Below, in pieces: positions 44,356 to 54,740 of a stretch of DNA of 64,000 nt. The notes beneath the pieces were generated by a model. That model did no database searches and was not told where the DNA came from. It saw only the letters and a list, made by a program, of their open reading frames with translations. A program made the translations under genes and the position numbers. How positions within the stretch are numbered: the stretch's first letter is position 1; every line of letters starts with the position of its first letter. The stretch covers positions 682,001 through 746,000 of the forward strand of contig NW_026611618.1 in NCBI RefSeq assembly GCF_028009165.1. The letters are read 5' to 3'. The stretch is from Akanthomyces muscarius (taxonomy: Eukaryota > Ascomycota > Sordariomycetes > Hypocreales > Cordycipitaceae).

Positions 44356-46568
44356 ATGAATACCAACACCCCGTCACACACGCCCCCTCAGTCATTGCAT
44401 CCCTTCAACGGTACCCCCGATCAAATCGTGGCAAGCGACAAAAGCATCCAAAACGCTCACAAGGCGCTTCTCAATGTCATTGTCGCGAAAAATACTCCAA
44501 AGACGGCCACGTTCGATTCCATCCTGCGTCCCATTCTCCTCCTCGAGGACGCCTCCGCGCAAGAGAAATGGGGAAACTTCATGTATCATAGAGTGTCTCC
44601 GTACAAGCCCGTCCGTGAGGCTTCCCGTCAAGCCAGCCTGCGCTCCGACGAGTACGAGGTCGACTGCGGCATGCGCGAGGATGTATTTCGCCTGATTGAC
44701 GCGGCGTATGCTACCAGAGACAGCCAAGGCTTGGACGAGGAGTCGCTTCGTCTTTTGGAGCGCGAGAGACGCAAGTACATTCATAATGGGCTTTTACTTC
44801 CCGAGGGACCCCAAAGACTGCGGTTCAAAGAGATACGTAGACGCATCGACCAGCTCTGCGGCGAGGCGATGGAACACCTGGATGAGAGTACGGCTGGCTT
44901 TTGGGCTAAACCGGAAACCCTCGAGGGAGTCTTGGGGAAAGATATTGATATTATCGATCTTGAACAAGGCGTAGGTCCAGAAGAGGGCAAGGTGAGGCTG
45001 AGCTTTGGCGATGATCACCACGTTTCTATAATGAGGTTTGCCACACAGGAGAGCACACGCAGGGATTACTTTATTGCTCAAGCCAATTTTGTAAAGTCAC
45101 GCTTTCACCCCGGCCATGTAAAACGGCTGCTGACATCTATAGGCCAACACCAACGCAGCGCTGTTTCAAGAGATCGTTGCTCTCCGTGATGAAGCCGCGC
45201 GGATGCTGGGCTACCCAAATCACGCCAGTCTCAGAATTGCCGACAAAATGGCCAAGACACCTGAGACCGTGGACACATTCCTTCGTGACCTGGTCGAGCG
45301 AACCAAGGACGGCGCACAGCGTGATATCGCGCAGTTGTTGAGGTACAAACGCCAATTTTGTCAGGAACACGACCTCGACTTTGACGGGAGGCTGTACCGC
45401 TGGGATAGGCTCTTTTACGATCGTATGCGCAAGAATGCCGAATTCGGAGTCGACGACCACGAAATCGCAGAGTACTTTCCCGTCGCGTCCACCATAGACA
45501 AGATGCTGAGTGTCTTTGCCCGGCTTCTCGGGCTCGTGTTTGTGCGGCTGTCTGCCGAGGACCTCGCGCGTCTGAGCCCGACGGGCCGAGCGGCCGACGT
45601 GCTCTGGCACGACGAGGTCCAGATCCTCGCCGTCTGGGACGACGCGGAAAGCGGCAGCGGCTTCTGCGGCTACCTCTACCTGGATCTGTTCCCGCGCGCG
45701 GGCAAGTACAAGCAGGACATGACGTTGACCCTGGGGCCCGGCTGCATCGCGGCCGACGGCGCGCGGCACTATGCCTCGACGGCGCTCGTCTGCAACCTGA
45801 CGCGGCCATCTCTTAAGAAACCCGCGCTGCTCAAGCACGAGGACGTCGTGACCGTATTCCACGAGCTCGGCCACGCCATGGCTACACTCTGCGGCCGGAC
45901 GCGCTACGAGCGCAGCCTGGACCTGCCGCAGGACGGCGTTGAGATCCCCTCGGCGATGCTGGAGCACTGGTGCTGGGACGCGCGCGTGCTCGCGCGACTC
46001 TCGAGCCACTGGAAGACGGGCGCGGCCATTCCCGACGAGATGGTGGCGAGGCTGGCGGGGATCAAGAGCCTACACGCGACGCTAGGCCTGCAGGGCTCAC
46101 TGGTACGGCCGCTCTTTGATCTCCGAGTCCATACTTTCGCGTCCCGTGAGGATGCGGAAACTATTGACTGCGGGGTTCTCTATAACCAGATCGAGCATGA
46201 CACCTGGATGCTGAGCGGCCCGGCGGTGGTTGGCATGGGCATGTACGCGGCCCATCCTCCGCTCTCCTTCTTTGCTTTGGTGGCTAATTATTTGCAGGAA
46301 CTGGGGCAATCTACATCTGACGTACGATCATCTGCTTTCCGGCTACGACGCCGGCTACTACACGTACTGCTGGTCCGAGGTCATTGCCGCCGACATGTTC
46401 TACTCGGTCTTTCAGCAGGATCCGCTCAGCAGGACCGAGGGCCAGCGCTACCGCCGCCTCATTCTCGAACGAGGCGGCAGCAGGGACTTGATGGGGAGCC
46501 TGTGCGAGTTTCTGGGCAGGGAGACCAACCCAGAGGCCTTTCAGAGGAAGGAGCTGGTAAGCATATAA
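44356..46568 (+). CDS. M3-family zinc metallopeptidase (thimet oligopeptidase/saccharolysin-like)
   Basis: There are three exons: 44356-45090, 45143-46242 and 46298-46568. Phases close and the product is 701 residues, normal for M3A. The zinc site is H485-E486-L-G-H489, with the third ligand Glu512 in VEIPSAMLEHW, equivalent to the VEAPSQML block of thimet oligopeptidase. The C-terminal splice recreates LTYDHLLSGYDAGYYTYCWSE, the substrate-binding Tyr/Gly loop conserved in M3. There is no signal or mitochondrial presequence, so it is probably a cytosolic oligopeptidase. Splicing of the last intron (GTACGC to TTGCAG) is required; without it the frame runs into nonsense. Confidence 0.93.
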
Positions 46569-46620
46569 GATTGTGATAAAGGTCTCGAGCAGGGGTTTGC
46601 TGCTCAGGCACACATGGGTA

Positions 46621-46637
46621 GGGGGGGGGGGGGGGGG
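46621..46637. repeat. Poly-G homopolymer, 17 nt
   Basis: Seventeen consecutive G are followed by A. It lies 53 bp after the peptidase stop codon. The length of such a tract is prone to sequencing error and to real slippage. Confidence 0.8.
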
Positions 46638-47036
46638 ATCATGCTACACAGATGCTCCAGCGACGTAAAAAATAAGCTTTTGCTACAGCCTTCTCTCTTT
46701 TCTCTTTTCTTTCTTCTGTTTCGACCAGGGGCGGCGTGCTGATCGGCATCTCGCCGAACCGGGCCGTCGCGAACCTGCCCAATCCGTCCCATGTCCCAAG
46801 ATCCCCCGCCTTCAGCCTCTTCAGCCCCAGCCGGCACACCACGCCCTGCCGGCCCCCAATTATATAACCTTTTCTCTCCACGATGCACGAATCTTGGCTC
46901 TTCTTTCGAGCAAGTGCGTGTTCCTGCCTGACGTCGGTCTGCAGATGAGGCGCGGTCTGGACCGAGAGAGGGGGAAGAGGTAACTCAATCTACGCCGTCA
47001 GCCCGATGCCGGTCTGTCGGTGGGCTGATCCCGACT

Positions 47037-47042
47037 TATAAA
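47037..47042 (+). promoter_or_regulatory. TATA box of knottin-repeat gene
   Basis: TATAAA lies 95 bp before the ATG at 47137. A second TATAAA at 47104-47109 is too close to the ATG to be the main box. Confidence 0.55.
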
Positions 47043-47136
47043 TGCTACCTTGAGCATCCCCCTCTTCACCGTTAGCATCCAGATCTTCTCATCTTGCCCC
47101 TCGTATAAATACAAAGAAAAGTCTTTTCATAACACG

Positions 47137-47574
47137 ATGTACAAATTATTCCTTGTCGTCTCTATTCTCGGCGCTGCCGTCGCCGAGCCCGTCGCCGAGC
47201 CCGAGCCCGCCGCTGCCGGCCTCGACCTCGACAAGCGCTGCACCGGACAGGGCCAGTTCTGCAACAACGGCATCCCGTGCTGCCCCAACCTCTACTGCGG
47301 CAGCAACCGCATCTGCTCCACGTGCACCGGCCAAGGTCAGTTCTGCAACAACGGCGTGCCCTGCTGCAACGGGCTCTACTGCGGAAACAACAGGATTTGC
47401 TCATCCTGTACCGGTCAAGGCCAGTTCTGCAACAACGGCGTCCCTTGCTGCAACGGGCTCTACTGCGGCAACAACCGCATTTGCTCGTCGTGCGTGGGCC
47501 GCGGCCAGTTTTGCAACAATGGCGTGCCGTGCTGCGCGGGCCTGTACTGCGGCAACAATAGAATCTGCGGCTAA
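47137..47574 (+). CDS. Secreted protein of four tandem knottin-like repeats
   Basis: This is a single exon of 145 residues. A signal peptide (MYKLFLVVSILGAAVA) and a short propeptide ending LDKR, a Kex2-type site, precede C35. The mature part is four head-to-tail units of 28, 28, 28 and 27 residues, starting at 35, 63, 91 and 119. Each has the pattern C-x6-C-x5-CC-x4-C-x5-C (unit 2: CTGQGQFCNNGVPCCNGLYC then GNNRIC). The six-cysteine C-C-CC-C-C order is that of inhibitor cystine knots. All 24 cysteines are in the repeats. There is no dibasic site between units, so they probably stay joined. The role is unknown; an extracellular effector, enzyme inhibitor or antimicrobial are possibilities only. 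Confidence 0.9.
   Translation: MYKLFLVVSILGAAVAEPVAEPEPAAAGLDLDKRCTGQGQFCNNGIPCCPNLYCGSNRICSTCTGQGQFCNNGVPCCNGLYCGNNRICSSCTGQGQFCNNGVPCCNGLYCGNNRICSSCVGRGQFCNNGVPCCAGLYCGNNRICG
47239..47571 (+). repeat. Four 84-bp tandem coding repeats
   Basis: The units are 47239-47322, 47323-47406, 47407-47490 and 47491-47571. Units 2 and 3 encode identical 28-residue sequences but differ at 10 of 84 bases, all silent by my count. This implies age plus purifying selection rather than recent copying. Confidence 0.9.
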
Positions 47575-47786
47575 GCTCGGCCCCCGCCTGGGTTGGGTTG
47601 GCCGGCGTTTCGGCACATCGGCTACCGCTCACGACACTGTTGGAAGAGGGGGGACTGCGGTGTGGTCTGAATAGTAGTACATATTGTGTAGCTGTGGTGC
47701 AGCGACTCTTCTAATGAGAACATGTTAAAAATATATTTACAAAGAGAGTGTCTGCCTCCCTTGGGTATCGTAAAATCCAAAATTGC

Positions 47787-49094
47787 TCATGGGCGGCACT
47801 GCAGCGGCGCAAAGCCCTGCGTCCACCGCAAACTGCCCATAATAACAATCATTAGCACCGTAGCCAGCACTACGCTGACTGTACCATAGATGTACGCGCT
47901 CTTTCTGCGCAGGCTGCTCAGCTCCGACACCCACGTGGAGACAGTCGTCAGGCACCCGCAGAAGCCGTCCTCGATGCCCTGCAGCAGCTGGCACCCCAGC
48001 ACGCCGCCGGCGCCTGTCGAGTGCGCAATATCCCACGCCATGCCGAGGACCGCCGTGCCGAGCATGTTCGCCGCAAAGGTGCCGAGCGGGAAAGACGGCC
48101 GTCGGCTGTTGAGCAGCATGGAGAGGTAGAAGCGCGCGAGGCAGCCGAGCGGCGCAAAGACGAGGGCAAAGACGACGGTACCCCGCCAGCGATCGTGCGG
48201 CGGGAAGATGGCGAGAAGCACGGCGCCGAGCCAGCAGCCCCAGCCGAGCAGCACGGCGAGCTTGTCGATCACGCCGCGGCCGAGGCGGAAGGGGATCGAC
48301 GGCGTGTGCGGTTCGAGCGCGGCGCCGAGATGCATGCCGACCACGTATGCACCGACCGAGAGGCCGACCGTCTCAATGACGACGGCGAGCAGCGCCATGA
48401 ATGAGTAGCCGCCGTTGCGGTGCGGTGCCGCCAGTCCATGCAGGTCCGGGCTGACCATGTCGTTGGACAGCGCGAGGAAGACGTCGCGGATAAACGTGGA
48501 GAAGCTAGTGAAGCTGCCGCAGAAGCCGGTGGCGACGCCAATGTAGAGAGGAATCGTCTTCTTGGTCGCGAGGTGCGCCCTCTTCGCCGCCGCCAGGTCA
48601 ATCGAGGCACGCTCCTCGTCGTTGTCGGTCTTGGCGGCGCGCGCCCGCCGCAGCAGCTGGTCGTATGTGGACGTTGCCCCCCACTCGTGCCGGAAGAGCT
48701 TGCGGTCCTCGGTCAGGAAGCCCATGACGAGGCTGCCGCCGACGTTGGCCCACAGCGTCGGGAAGATGGTGGGCGCGCCGGGGTACGTCGTCAGGTGGGA
48801 GAGGCCGACGCGCGCGAGGGTGCCGAGGAGGGAGAAGAGGACGAGGTGGGAGAGCGTGTAGAGCTGCGTGGCGAGGCGCGAGACCTGGACGGTCCCTTGC
48901 GCCTTTTCCTCGGGCGGCGTGTGCTGCTGCTGCTGTGCCGCCTCGCCGCGTCGAATGTCGTCGAGGGTGTCGCCGGTCGCGCCGCCCACTTCTTCGTCGA
49001 GGTCCTCGTAGCGGTCGGGGACGTCGTAGGGTGACGCATCATTGTCGATCGTGGCGGGCCCGTTGCCCGGCCTGACAACGGTATCCGAGGCCAT
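47787..49094 (-). CDS. FEX1: Fluoride exporter (FEX, two fused CrcB domains)
   Basis: This is a single exon of 435 residues from ATG 49094; upstream extension has only non-ATG codons. A disordered acidic N-terminus (about 75 residues) precedes two CrcB/Fluc-like halves. Half 1 has ARVGLSH, WANVGGSLVMGF (pore Asn117) and GFCGSFTSFSTF (190-201). Half 2 has ARFYLSM, FAANMLGTAVLG (Asn343) and GFCGCLTTVSTW (377-388). Fungal FEX proteins export F- and give fluoride resistance at the plasma membrane. The phenylalanine-rich track is complete in half 1 and depleted in half 2, matching the known asymmetry of eukaryotic FEX. Its 3' end lies 212 bp from that of the knottin gene. Confidence 0.93.
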   Translation of the reverse strand: MASDTVVRPGNGPATIDNDASPYDVPDRYEDLDEEVGGATGDTLDDIRRGEAAQQQQHTPPEEKAQGTVQVSRLATQLYTLSHLVLFSLLGTLARVGLSHLTTYPGAPTIFPTLWANVGGSLVMGFLTEDRKLFRHEWGATSTYDQLLRRARAAKTDNDEERASIDLAAAKRAHLATKKTIPLYIGVATGFCGSFTSFSTFIRDVFLALSNDMVSPDLHGLAAPHRNGGYSFMALLAVVIETVGLSVGAYVVGMHLGAALEPHTPSIPFRLGRGVIDKLAVLLGWGCWLGAVLLAIFPPHDRWRGTVVFALVFAPLGCLARFYLSMLLNSRRPSFPLGTFAANMLGTAVLGMAWDIAHSTGAGGVLGCQLLQGIEDGFCGCLTTVSTWVSELSSLRRKSAYIYGTVSVVLATVLMIVIMGSLRWTQGFAPLQCRP

Positions 49095-49615
49095 GGCTAG
49101 GCTGGACGCAAGCAGGGGGTTCTTTTTGAGTATGGACAGCTGTTGTTGATGATAATGTTGGAGGTGCAATCTTTGAGCGGAGGCGGCGGCCGGGAATAGC
49201 GTCTTGGCGTCAACGGTGGAGACGGTGCTCTGTAAGAACCCGGGACTTGCTAATTGCCTGATCTAGGCACAGATCTACATTGCTCGACATTTTTGTTTAA
49301 ACAGTGAACAATATGTACATTTTCTCTTTTTGTCATGCTATTACGTCTCTCTCCCTTAGGCCACGTCGTTCGCCCGCCATAACCAACACGGCAGACCGAG
49401 CTCCGGGGCGTACTAGTTCACTCGGAACCTTGCATCTTTGTCATGTACATCTATCGTGATATAAAGGTTTGTAACACTCACAAAAAGTGATGGCTTCCCA
49501 TTTTTGAATTAATAAATCTCAAGAACCTCTGGTAAAACAAAAAACGGCTTATTAGTCGTGGTTGAAGTACCAAACAAATTGAGTGTGAGTTTGGTATACA
49601 TGTCCGTGCTTTTCA
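49095..49615. other. Intergenic region, 521 bp
   Basis: This holds the FEX promoter and the 3' end of the ankyrin gene, both on the minus strand. It is AT-rich at 49290-49330 and 49490-49545. There is no gene. Confidence 0.5.
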
Positions 49616-51994
49616 TTAAGTATACTCATCATTTAACATGTAGCGAGCCCATACAGCTTCATTACTAGCACCAGGACTCGCAGGAGCCATATATGAAACC
49701 GGTACGTCAAAGTCCCGATCCAGGTCAGGATACAGACCCGGTTCGACACTCCGAGCCACATTGCCGGCATCGTCTAGCGCATCCACATCTGCACCAGCAC
49801 GCGTCAAAAGCCTCACGTGTCTTGCAAGGTTCTTTGACCTCGCCCAGTGCAGTGGTGTACGTCCCATATCATCCCTTCCATTCGCATCCGCCCCGAGACG
49901 GAGCAGCGTCCTGAGGCCATGCGGATAAGAAACAGCAGCAGCAAGATGCATCGTGCTTATCATGACCGCGTCTGTGCTGCCCATCAGGCGAAGACTGAGG
50001 ATGTCGGCTCCGTGCTCAAGATGTGCCTTCATAAGCTTTCTGGTGCCGCAGCGCAGGCCAATATCAAGAGGTGCATGGCCTGTACTGTTCGCCGCGTTGG
50101 GGTCCAAACCTAGCCCCAACAGCCTCCTCACGATCCTCACTTCCATGTTCGTCTTGTCCTTGTATATTCCGTGCAACATGGTGTTTCCAGCGTTGTCAAT
50201 GACCTTGTAGTCCGCTCCAAGATCAAGGAGTATTTCAAGAATTCTATAGTAGTGACGTGCCATAGCAAGCTGGACTGCGTTTCTCCCTTTTTCATCAACC
50301 GCGTTAATGTTTGCGCCCCAGTCGACCAGGGGTCTGACGAGCCCCTTGGCGAACTTCTCGGCGTTGCAATCTCGCAGACAGTCGATTAGTAACCTCGTCT
50401 TGACGAAGTCGCTGACTTCAAGCCCACCTCCAATTAGAATCGGGATGATCACGTTCCGGCGAGAGCTTGCCATCTGATCTTTTAGCATATCTTCTTTTTG
50501 CTTCTCGGTCATGTTGGAAATAGCACCATGTGCCAACAGGCTCTTCAATATCTTCACATTGTCCTGTCGTTTGCGAAATTTGGTGTTCAGCACATCTTGA
50601 ATGAACCTTGACCGGTCGGCAAGAGAAGTGCCGGGGTCCGCGCCGCGCCGTCTGAGCAGCTCCGCGACAAGCGGCGAGCCAGCACAGCTAAGCAGTTCTG
50701 TGGGGGATGGTACTTCTGACATGTGTCTGGGCAGTGTTTTTTCAAACTCGGGGTCGTCAAGAACCCACTCCAGTTTCTCAGCATCGCCACTCAAAGCGGC
50801 AACATGGTGCACTGTTCGCTGCACGCATCGCATGCCGCGCCGAATGGCGCCATGCTCGACAAATAACCGGCACGTCTGGAGACTGCAATGTTGAAAAACA
50901 TACTCCAGTCCTGATTTTGAATCTTTGTCGGAAGCTGTAAAGACATCGGCATGGTGCCGTAAGAGGAGCGCCACGATGTCCTCCCTGCCCTCTGTTATTG
51001 CACGTTGAAGAGGCTTGGGACCAGCGCCTCGCCTGCCCGACGCAGAAGCACCATATTTCCAAAGAAGTGAGGCGATTTCCGCTGCATCAGTACTCTGCCA
51101 ATTCAGGTTTTCAAAGGGTGAGGCTGGCAGGTCACGATCCGAGCGGTGCCTCTCGACTGTCGCACCGGCTTCCAGCAGCATCCGCAAGCCATCCACGTTG
51201 TTAGAGGTTACTGCCTGGTCCAACGGGCGTTGCCCACCGTGGCGGGCAACTATATCGATGTCTGCACCCGCTTCAATAAGCATGCGAATGATGTGGTTGT
51301 TATTTCCTTCCCCCGAAACAGCGAAATGCAGCGCCGTCACACCGAGGCCATCGCTGAGAAGGTTCACGTCCGTAGTGGGCAACGCGAGCAGGTGCTCAAC
51401 TGCATCAACATTGCCCAGATGAGCAGCTGTGGCTAAGAGACTAGTTGCATGGCCTTTTGCACACGCCTCATGCAGCTCATGGAGTGCGTCTGCCGCGTGA
51501 GGCTGTTCCAGCAGTCGCTTCAACATGCAAACTCGCCCAGACTGCAAGGCCCGATGGAACAGAGGCAACAATTTCGAAGAAAGGAACAGATTCAGCTGCT
51601 TCTCGTCCAAGCCCATTAACAAATTGAAGATATCAATATTGTCGCGGTCGATGGCGTATTCCAGAGCCTTGCCGATACAATTAGGGCTCTCGCCCATTGG
51701 GTAGGGCCATGTGCCCAGAGCCTGCCGGGTGGTGCGACAAGTACGTAGGCATGCGCTCACATCAATCGGCAGACGCAGGTCGCCGCAAATGTGCTGAATC
51801 AGCTCTATTGGAAGACCAGTAAATTGTGCCATCTTCTTTGTAAGTCTCCCAAATATTTGTAGAAAAGATCTGTGCGGGGGGTGTTCAAGCAGCTTGTATC
51901 CAGCCGTAGCTAAGTGGCAGCAGGGCTGAGTCACACGAGGCTGTGGCTGTGGCGGGCACCGCTGTACTAGCATCTCTGATGTATAAGTGCTCAT
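49616..51994 (-). CDS. F-box-like/ankyrin-repeat protein
   Basis: This is a single exon of 792 residues from ATG 51994. A second ATG at 51832 (M55) would give 738 residues and begins directly with an F-box-like helix pair (MAQFTGLPIELIQHICGDLR), so it may be the true start. At least ten ankyrin-type units follow, for example VTALHFAVSGEGNNNHIIRM, GRNAVQLAMARHYYRILEIL, STGHAPLDIGLRCGTRKLMK and GRTPLHWARSKNLARHVRLL. Such proteins are thought to be adaptors of SCF ubiquitin ligases or general protein scaffolds. Partners are unknown. The family is greatly expanded in Hypocreales. Confidence 0.85.
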   Translation of the reverse strand: MSTYTSEMLVQRCPPQPQPRVTQPCCHLATAGYKLLEHPPHRSFLQIFGRLTKKMAQFTGLPIELIQHICGDLRLPIDVSACLRTCRTTRQALGTWPYPMGESPNCIGKALEYAIDRDNIDIFNLLMGLDEKQLNLFLSSKLLPLFHRALQSGRVCMLKRLLEQPHAADALHELHEACAKGHATSLLATAAHLGNVDAVEHLLALPTTDVNLLSDGLGVTALHFAVSGEGNNNHIIRMLIEAGADIDIVARHGGQRPLDQAVTSNNVDGLRMLLEAGATVERHRSDRDLPASPFENLNWQSTDAAEIASLLWKYGASASGRRGAGPKPLQRAITEGREDIVALLLRHHADVFTASDKDSKSGLEYVFQHCSLQTCRLFVEHGAIRRGMRCVQRTVHHVAALSGDAEKLEWVLDDPEFEKTLPRHMSEVPSPTELLSCAGSPLVAELLRRRGADPGTSLADRSRFIQDVLNTKFRKRQDNVKILKSLLAHGAISNMTEKQKEDMLKDQMASSRRNVIIPILIGGGLEVSDFVKTRLLIDCLRDCNAEKFAKGLVRPLVDWGANINAVDEKGRNAVQLAMARHYYRILEILLDLGADYKVIDNAGNTMLHGIYKDKTNMEVRIVRRLLGLGLDPNAANSTGHAPLDIGLRCGTRKLMKAHLEHGADILSLRLMGSTDAVMISTMHLAAAVSYPHGLRTLLRLGADANGRDDMGRTPLHWARSKNLARHVRLLTRAGADVDALDDAGNVARSVEPGLYPDLDRDFDVPVSYMAPASPGASNEAVWARYMLNDEYT

Positions 51995-52977
51995 CTCTAG
52001 TTTGTAGGAAACAGTACGATGCTGATTACTTCAAAACTTATGCTTGGTAACTTGGGCAAACAATACATTACCGCAGGTCAAGGAAAGATGCAATGAGCGG
52101 CCTTGTGGTCCCAGAATCGAGAATGAACACCGGCTTCCAATGTTTGCGCGGGCAGGGATAGCTCTTTAATGTCAGCGTTAATGTCAGCGGCCCAGATTCT
52201 AATTAGAGCAAGTCAATACAACAAGTTTCAGTGTTTTTAACTTGAAAAAATATGCAGCGTTTTGAGCAGCAGTGAAGCGCTGTCGCGCCCGACTGTCAGT
52301 GTTGTATTGTTAGGCTCGATTTCGAGCGCCTTCTCATCACATCAGGCTGTGCGCATGTGCGTCTACGTCGATCGGGTTAGCGTTTATGCAGGCGCGCAGC
52401 CCGGTTTGAACGGGCGCTGTATACTTCTAATTAATGTCAATACTGGTGCGGGGTGGCAGTGCGGGCGCACAGTTTGACCTGATTGTTGACGCCTTCTTTC
52501 AGCACAGATCGCTTCATGGCGACACAGAGTGCATGAGAGCGCGTGGTCGAGCCTGTTTTGGGCGCTTTGTCTCAGAAGGAAGAATGCCCTGATTCTTGGG
52601 GTGCAGGTGGTGATGTGTGATTTGATCTCCTCGCGACATGTGCGCTTTGGTCTCATGACGTTGGTGGCGCCTGTCTGCATTTGCCAACCAACCAACCAAC
52701 CAACGCGGCTGTCACTTGTGCGACACTGTCGCCGCAAATCACACCAGGATTGTAGCAATGGCGTTTGTAGCACTTTTGTACGTCTGAAGCCCTACACGGC
52801 AGTCACAACGACCATCACCTGCGCAGGGGGTTCATCGTGAGTCTTTTCTTTTAAAGAGCCTGGCTTCCCTGTGCCGCACCCCGTCTCAACAGGACTGTCC
52901 CTCTCTCGCGCACGCATCTCCATTTGGCTGTGTAATACAACCTGCAAGATCAAAACCCACATGAAAATATAAACATC
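51995..52977. other. Divergent intergenic region, 983 bp
   Basis: There is no gene. A CCAA tetranucleotide run lies at about 52683-52703. The 3' half is the promoter of the secreted protein at 52978. Confidence 0.5.
52683..52703. repeat. CCAA tetranucleotide microsatellite
   Basis: Five tandem CCAA units lie in the upstream region of the GPI-type protein. Confidence 0.6.
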
Positions 52978-53751
52978 ATGAAGTTCACCATCTTCGCCTC
53001 CGTCCTGGCGGCTGCTTCCCCTGTGCAGGCAGTCACCACCCCAGAACAAAGGTGAGATTTCATTATGATGCAATAGAAGCCCTTACCTCCTCTGACACGG
53101 GCGAAACTAATCTCAAACGCGAACAGAAAAGGTAATCTTACCATTGCCCTGTTCGCGGACAGCCAGGCCGACTCGTGCGGCGCCAACGACATCAGCAACG
53201 CAATCTCCTTGACCACAAATTCGATTCCCGTCAGCTTCACATGCTTCAACGTCCTCGACACCTTCTCGCGCAGCAATAATAGCACCACTGGATTCCAGCC
53301 TGGAGCGGCCAATTATCACGACGACGGCGAACAGCGCAACGGTGTCGCCTGGCTTCTTCAAAACAAGCATCTGTACGATGGCAATGCCAACTACAGCCGC
53401 GTCTGGTACTCGCAAGTCAACACTTCCAGGGTCGATCCAGGCAAGGCCGGGAAGTGGGTGTTTTACACGTACGCGCTCCCCAACTGTGAGCAGCTCGCAA
53501 AGGGTCGACCGTCGAGGCCAAACGACCACCCGTGGTATGAGACGAGCTGCCAGACGAGCGTGGACGGACAGTGTAGGGTGACGGCGGGGCCCATCGTCAG
53601 CTTCGCCATCAACACGGCCGTTGGTTACAATCCGGCGCATGACGGTTGCGCGACATGGGGCAAGTTGGGCGCGGCATCTTCACTGAGGCAGGGTGCTGGC
53701 ACGAGGGTCCTCACTGTCGTCAGCGTCATGGCGATATGGCTCCTGAGTTAA
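52978..53751 (+). CDS. Secreted, probably GPI-anchored, cysteine-containing protein of unknown function
   Basis: There are two exons, 52978-53051 and 53127-53751. The product is 232 residues. The signal peptide is MKFTIFASVLAAASPVQA. The mature part has eight cysteines by my reading (SCGAND, SFTCFN, PNCEQ, TSCQ, GQCR, DGCAT among them), several N-glycosylation sequons (NSTT, NYSR, NTSR) and a hydrophobic C-terminus (VLTVVSVMAIWLLS) after a small-residue stretch, as in GPI-anchor signals. I do not recognise the family. The exon joint falls directly after the signal peptide, a frequent position in fungal secreted proteins. Confidence 0.8.
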
Positions 53752-54740
53752 ATCAAGATGTGGTCTTTTTGGCATAGAGCCTTTGTCCATGGCAGACATC
53801 AGTCAGCGATAAACCAGTGTACGATCTGTATTTTCTCAATAATATCATGCATCAATTAAACAGCTACTTCCTTTTGAACAACATGTATTCAATCAAGTGG
53901 CGAGATTTCGTTGTGGGAGGAGGGTTCGCGAATGTAGGTGGAGCGCAACTTTGCGAGATGCGACGTGGCGTACGTAGGGTGATGGAGAGACGTGTGGTAA
54001 GGTGATGAAGTGTACTTGAAAAGATGGGAAATAAAGAGATAATCTACCCGCTTATTGCGAGAACCGACTAGCATCGAATCAACTGTAGCCCTAGTGGTGA
54101 GATTAGCGTCTCGTTAGCAACGTGACGCGGGGAACTTCTCCATTGGCCACCCCGTGGCAAGCAGTGCATTATATTGGTAATGCTGTATCACAGCTAGTTA
54201 CTAGCCCTGCACCCGCAGGGTGTTCCGCAACGGGGCATGATGTCCAGTAGAATTGCGCGATGGATCGACACGGTCTGCGGAAACTTGGGACCCGGTCAGT
54301 CTACAAAGGTATGCTGGAGTGGCAAGGTGAGCCATGAGCCGTCACCACCAGGACATTTCTGTTCGGCATCGGCATGGACGATAAGCAGCCATTGAGGTAT
54401 TAGTTGCGACTTTTGTCAGACTGCTTCCCCTCATTGTCGCAATCGTGCCCCAATCGCCGGTGCCATAGGCTACTGAATCGGGGTCCGTGCTGGCGATGTT
54501 ACATCTGCTTACGCCCGGCGGCCGCTGGCCTGCATGCGATATGCCTGCCCTGCTTACACGGCAGATCTTAGCCGCATTGTGCGACACAGGGCTTCGCTTC
54601 ATATATAAAGGGCTCGTCGAACAAAGTCGTCGAAGCGCTATCTCTCAGACGCTTACTACAGAGCGTTTAATTTCACTACATTTCATTTTCGAATAACAGT
54701 TGATAAAAAAAGAAAGGGATAATATCAGTCGCACGAGACC
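53752..54740. other. Intergenic region, 989 bp
   Basis: There is no gene. A TATATAAA box at 54602-54609 belongs to the methyltransferase. Confidence 0.5.
54602..54609 (+). promoter_or_regulatory. TATA box of methyltransferase gene
   Basis: TATATAAA lies 139 bp before the ATG at 54741. Confidence 0.45.

Larger units (their letters stand above)
46569..47136. other. Intergenic region, 568 bp, with poly-G tract and TATA box
   Basis: It starts with a 17-G homopolymer, continues with a T/C-rich tract (46680-46720), and holds the promoter of the knottin-repeat gene. There is no gene. Confidence 0.5.

Noticed and set aside
45137..46009. Antisense frame over the M3 peptidase
   Set aside because: It overlaps the HELGH exon, has no recognisable domain, and its composition mirrors the sense codons.
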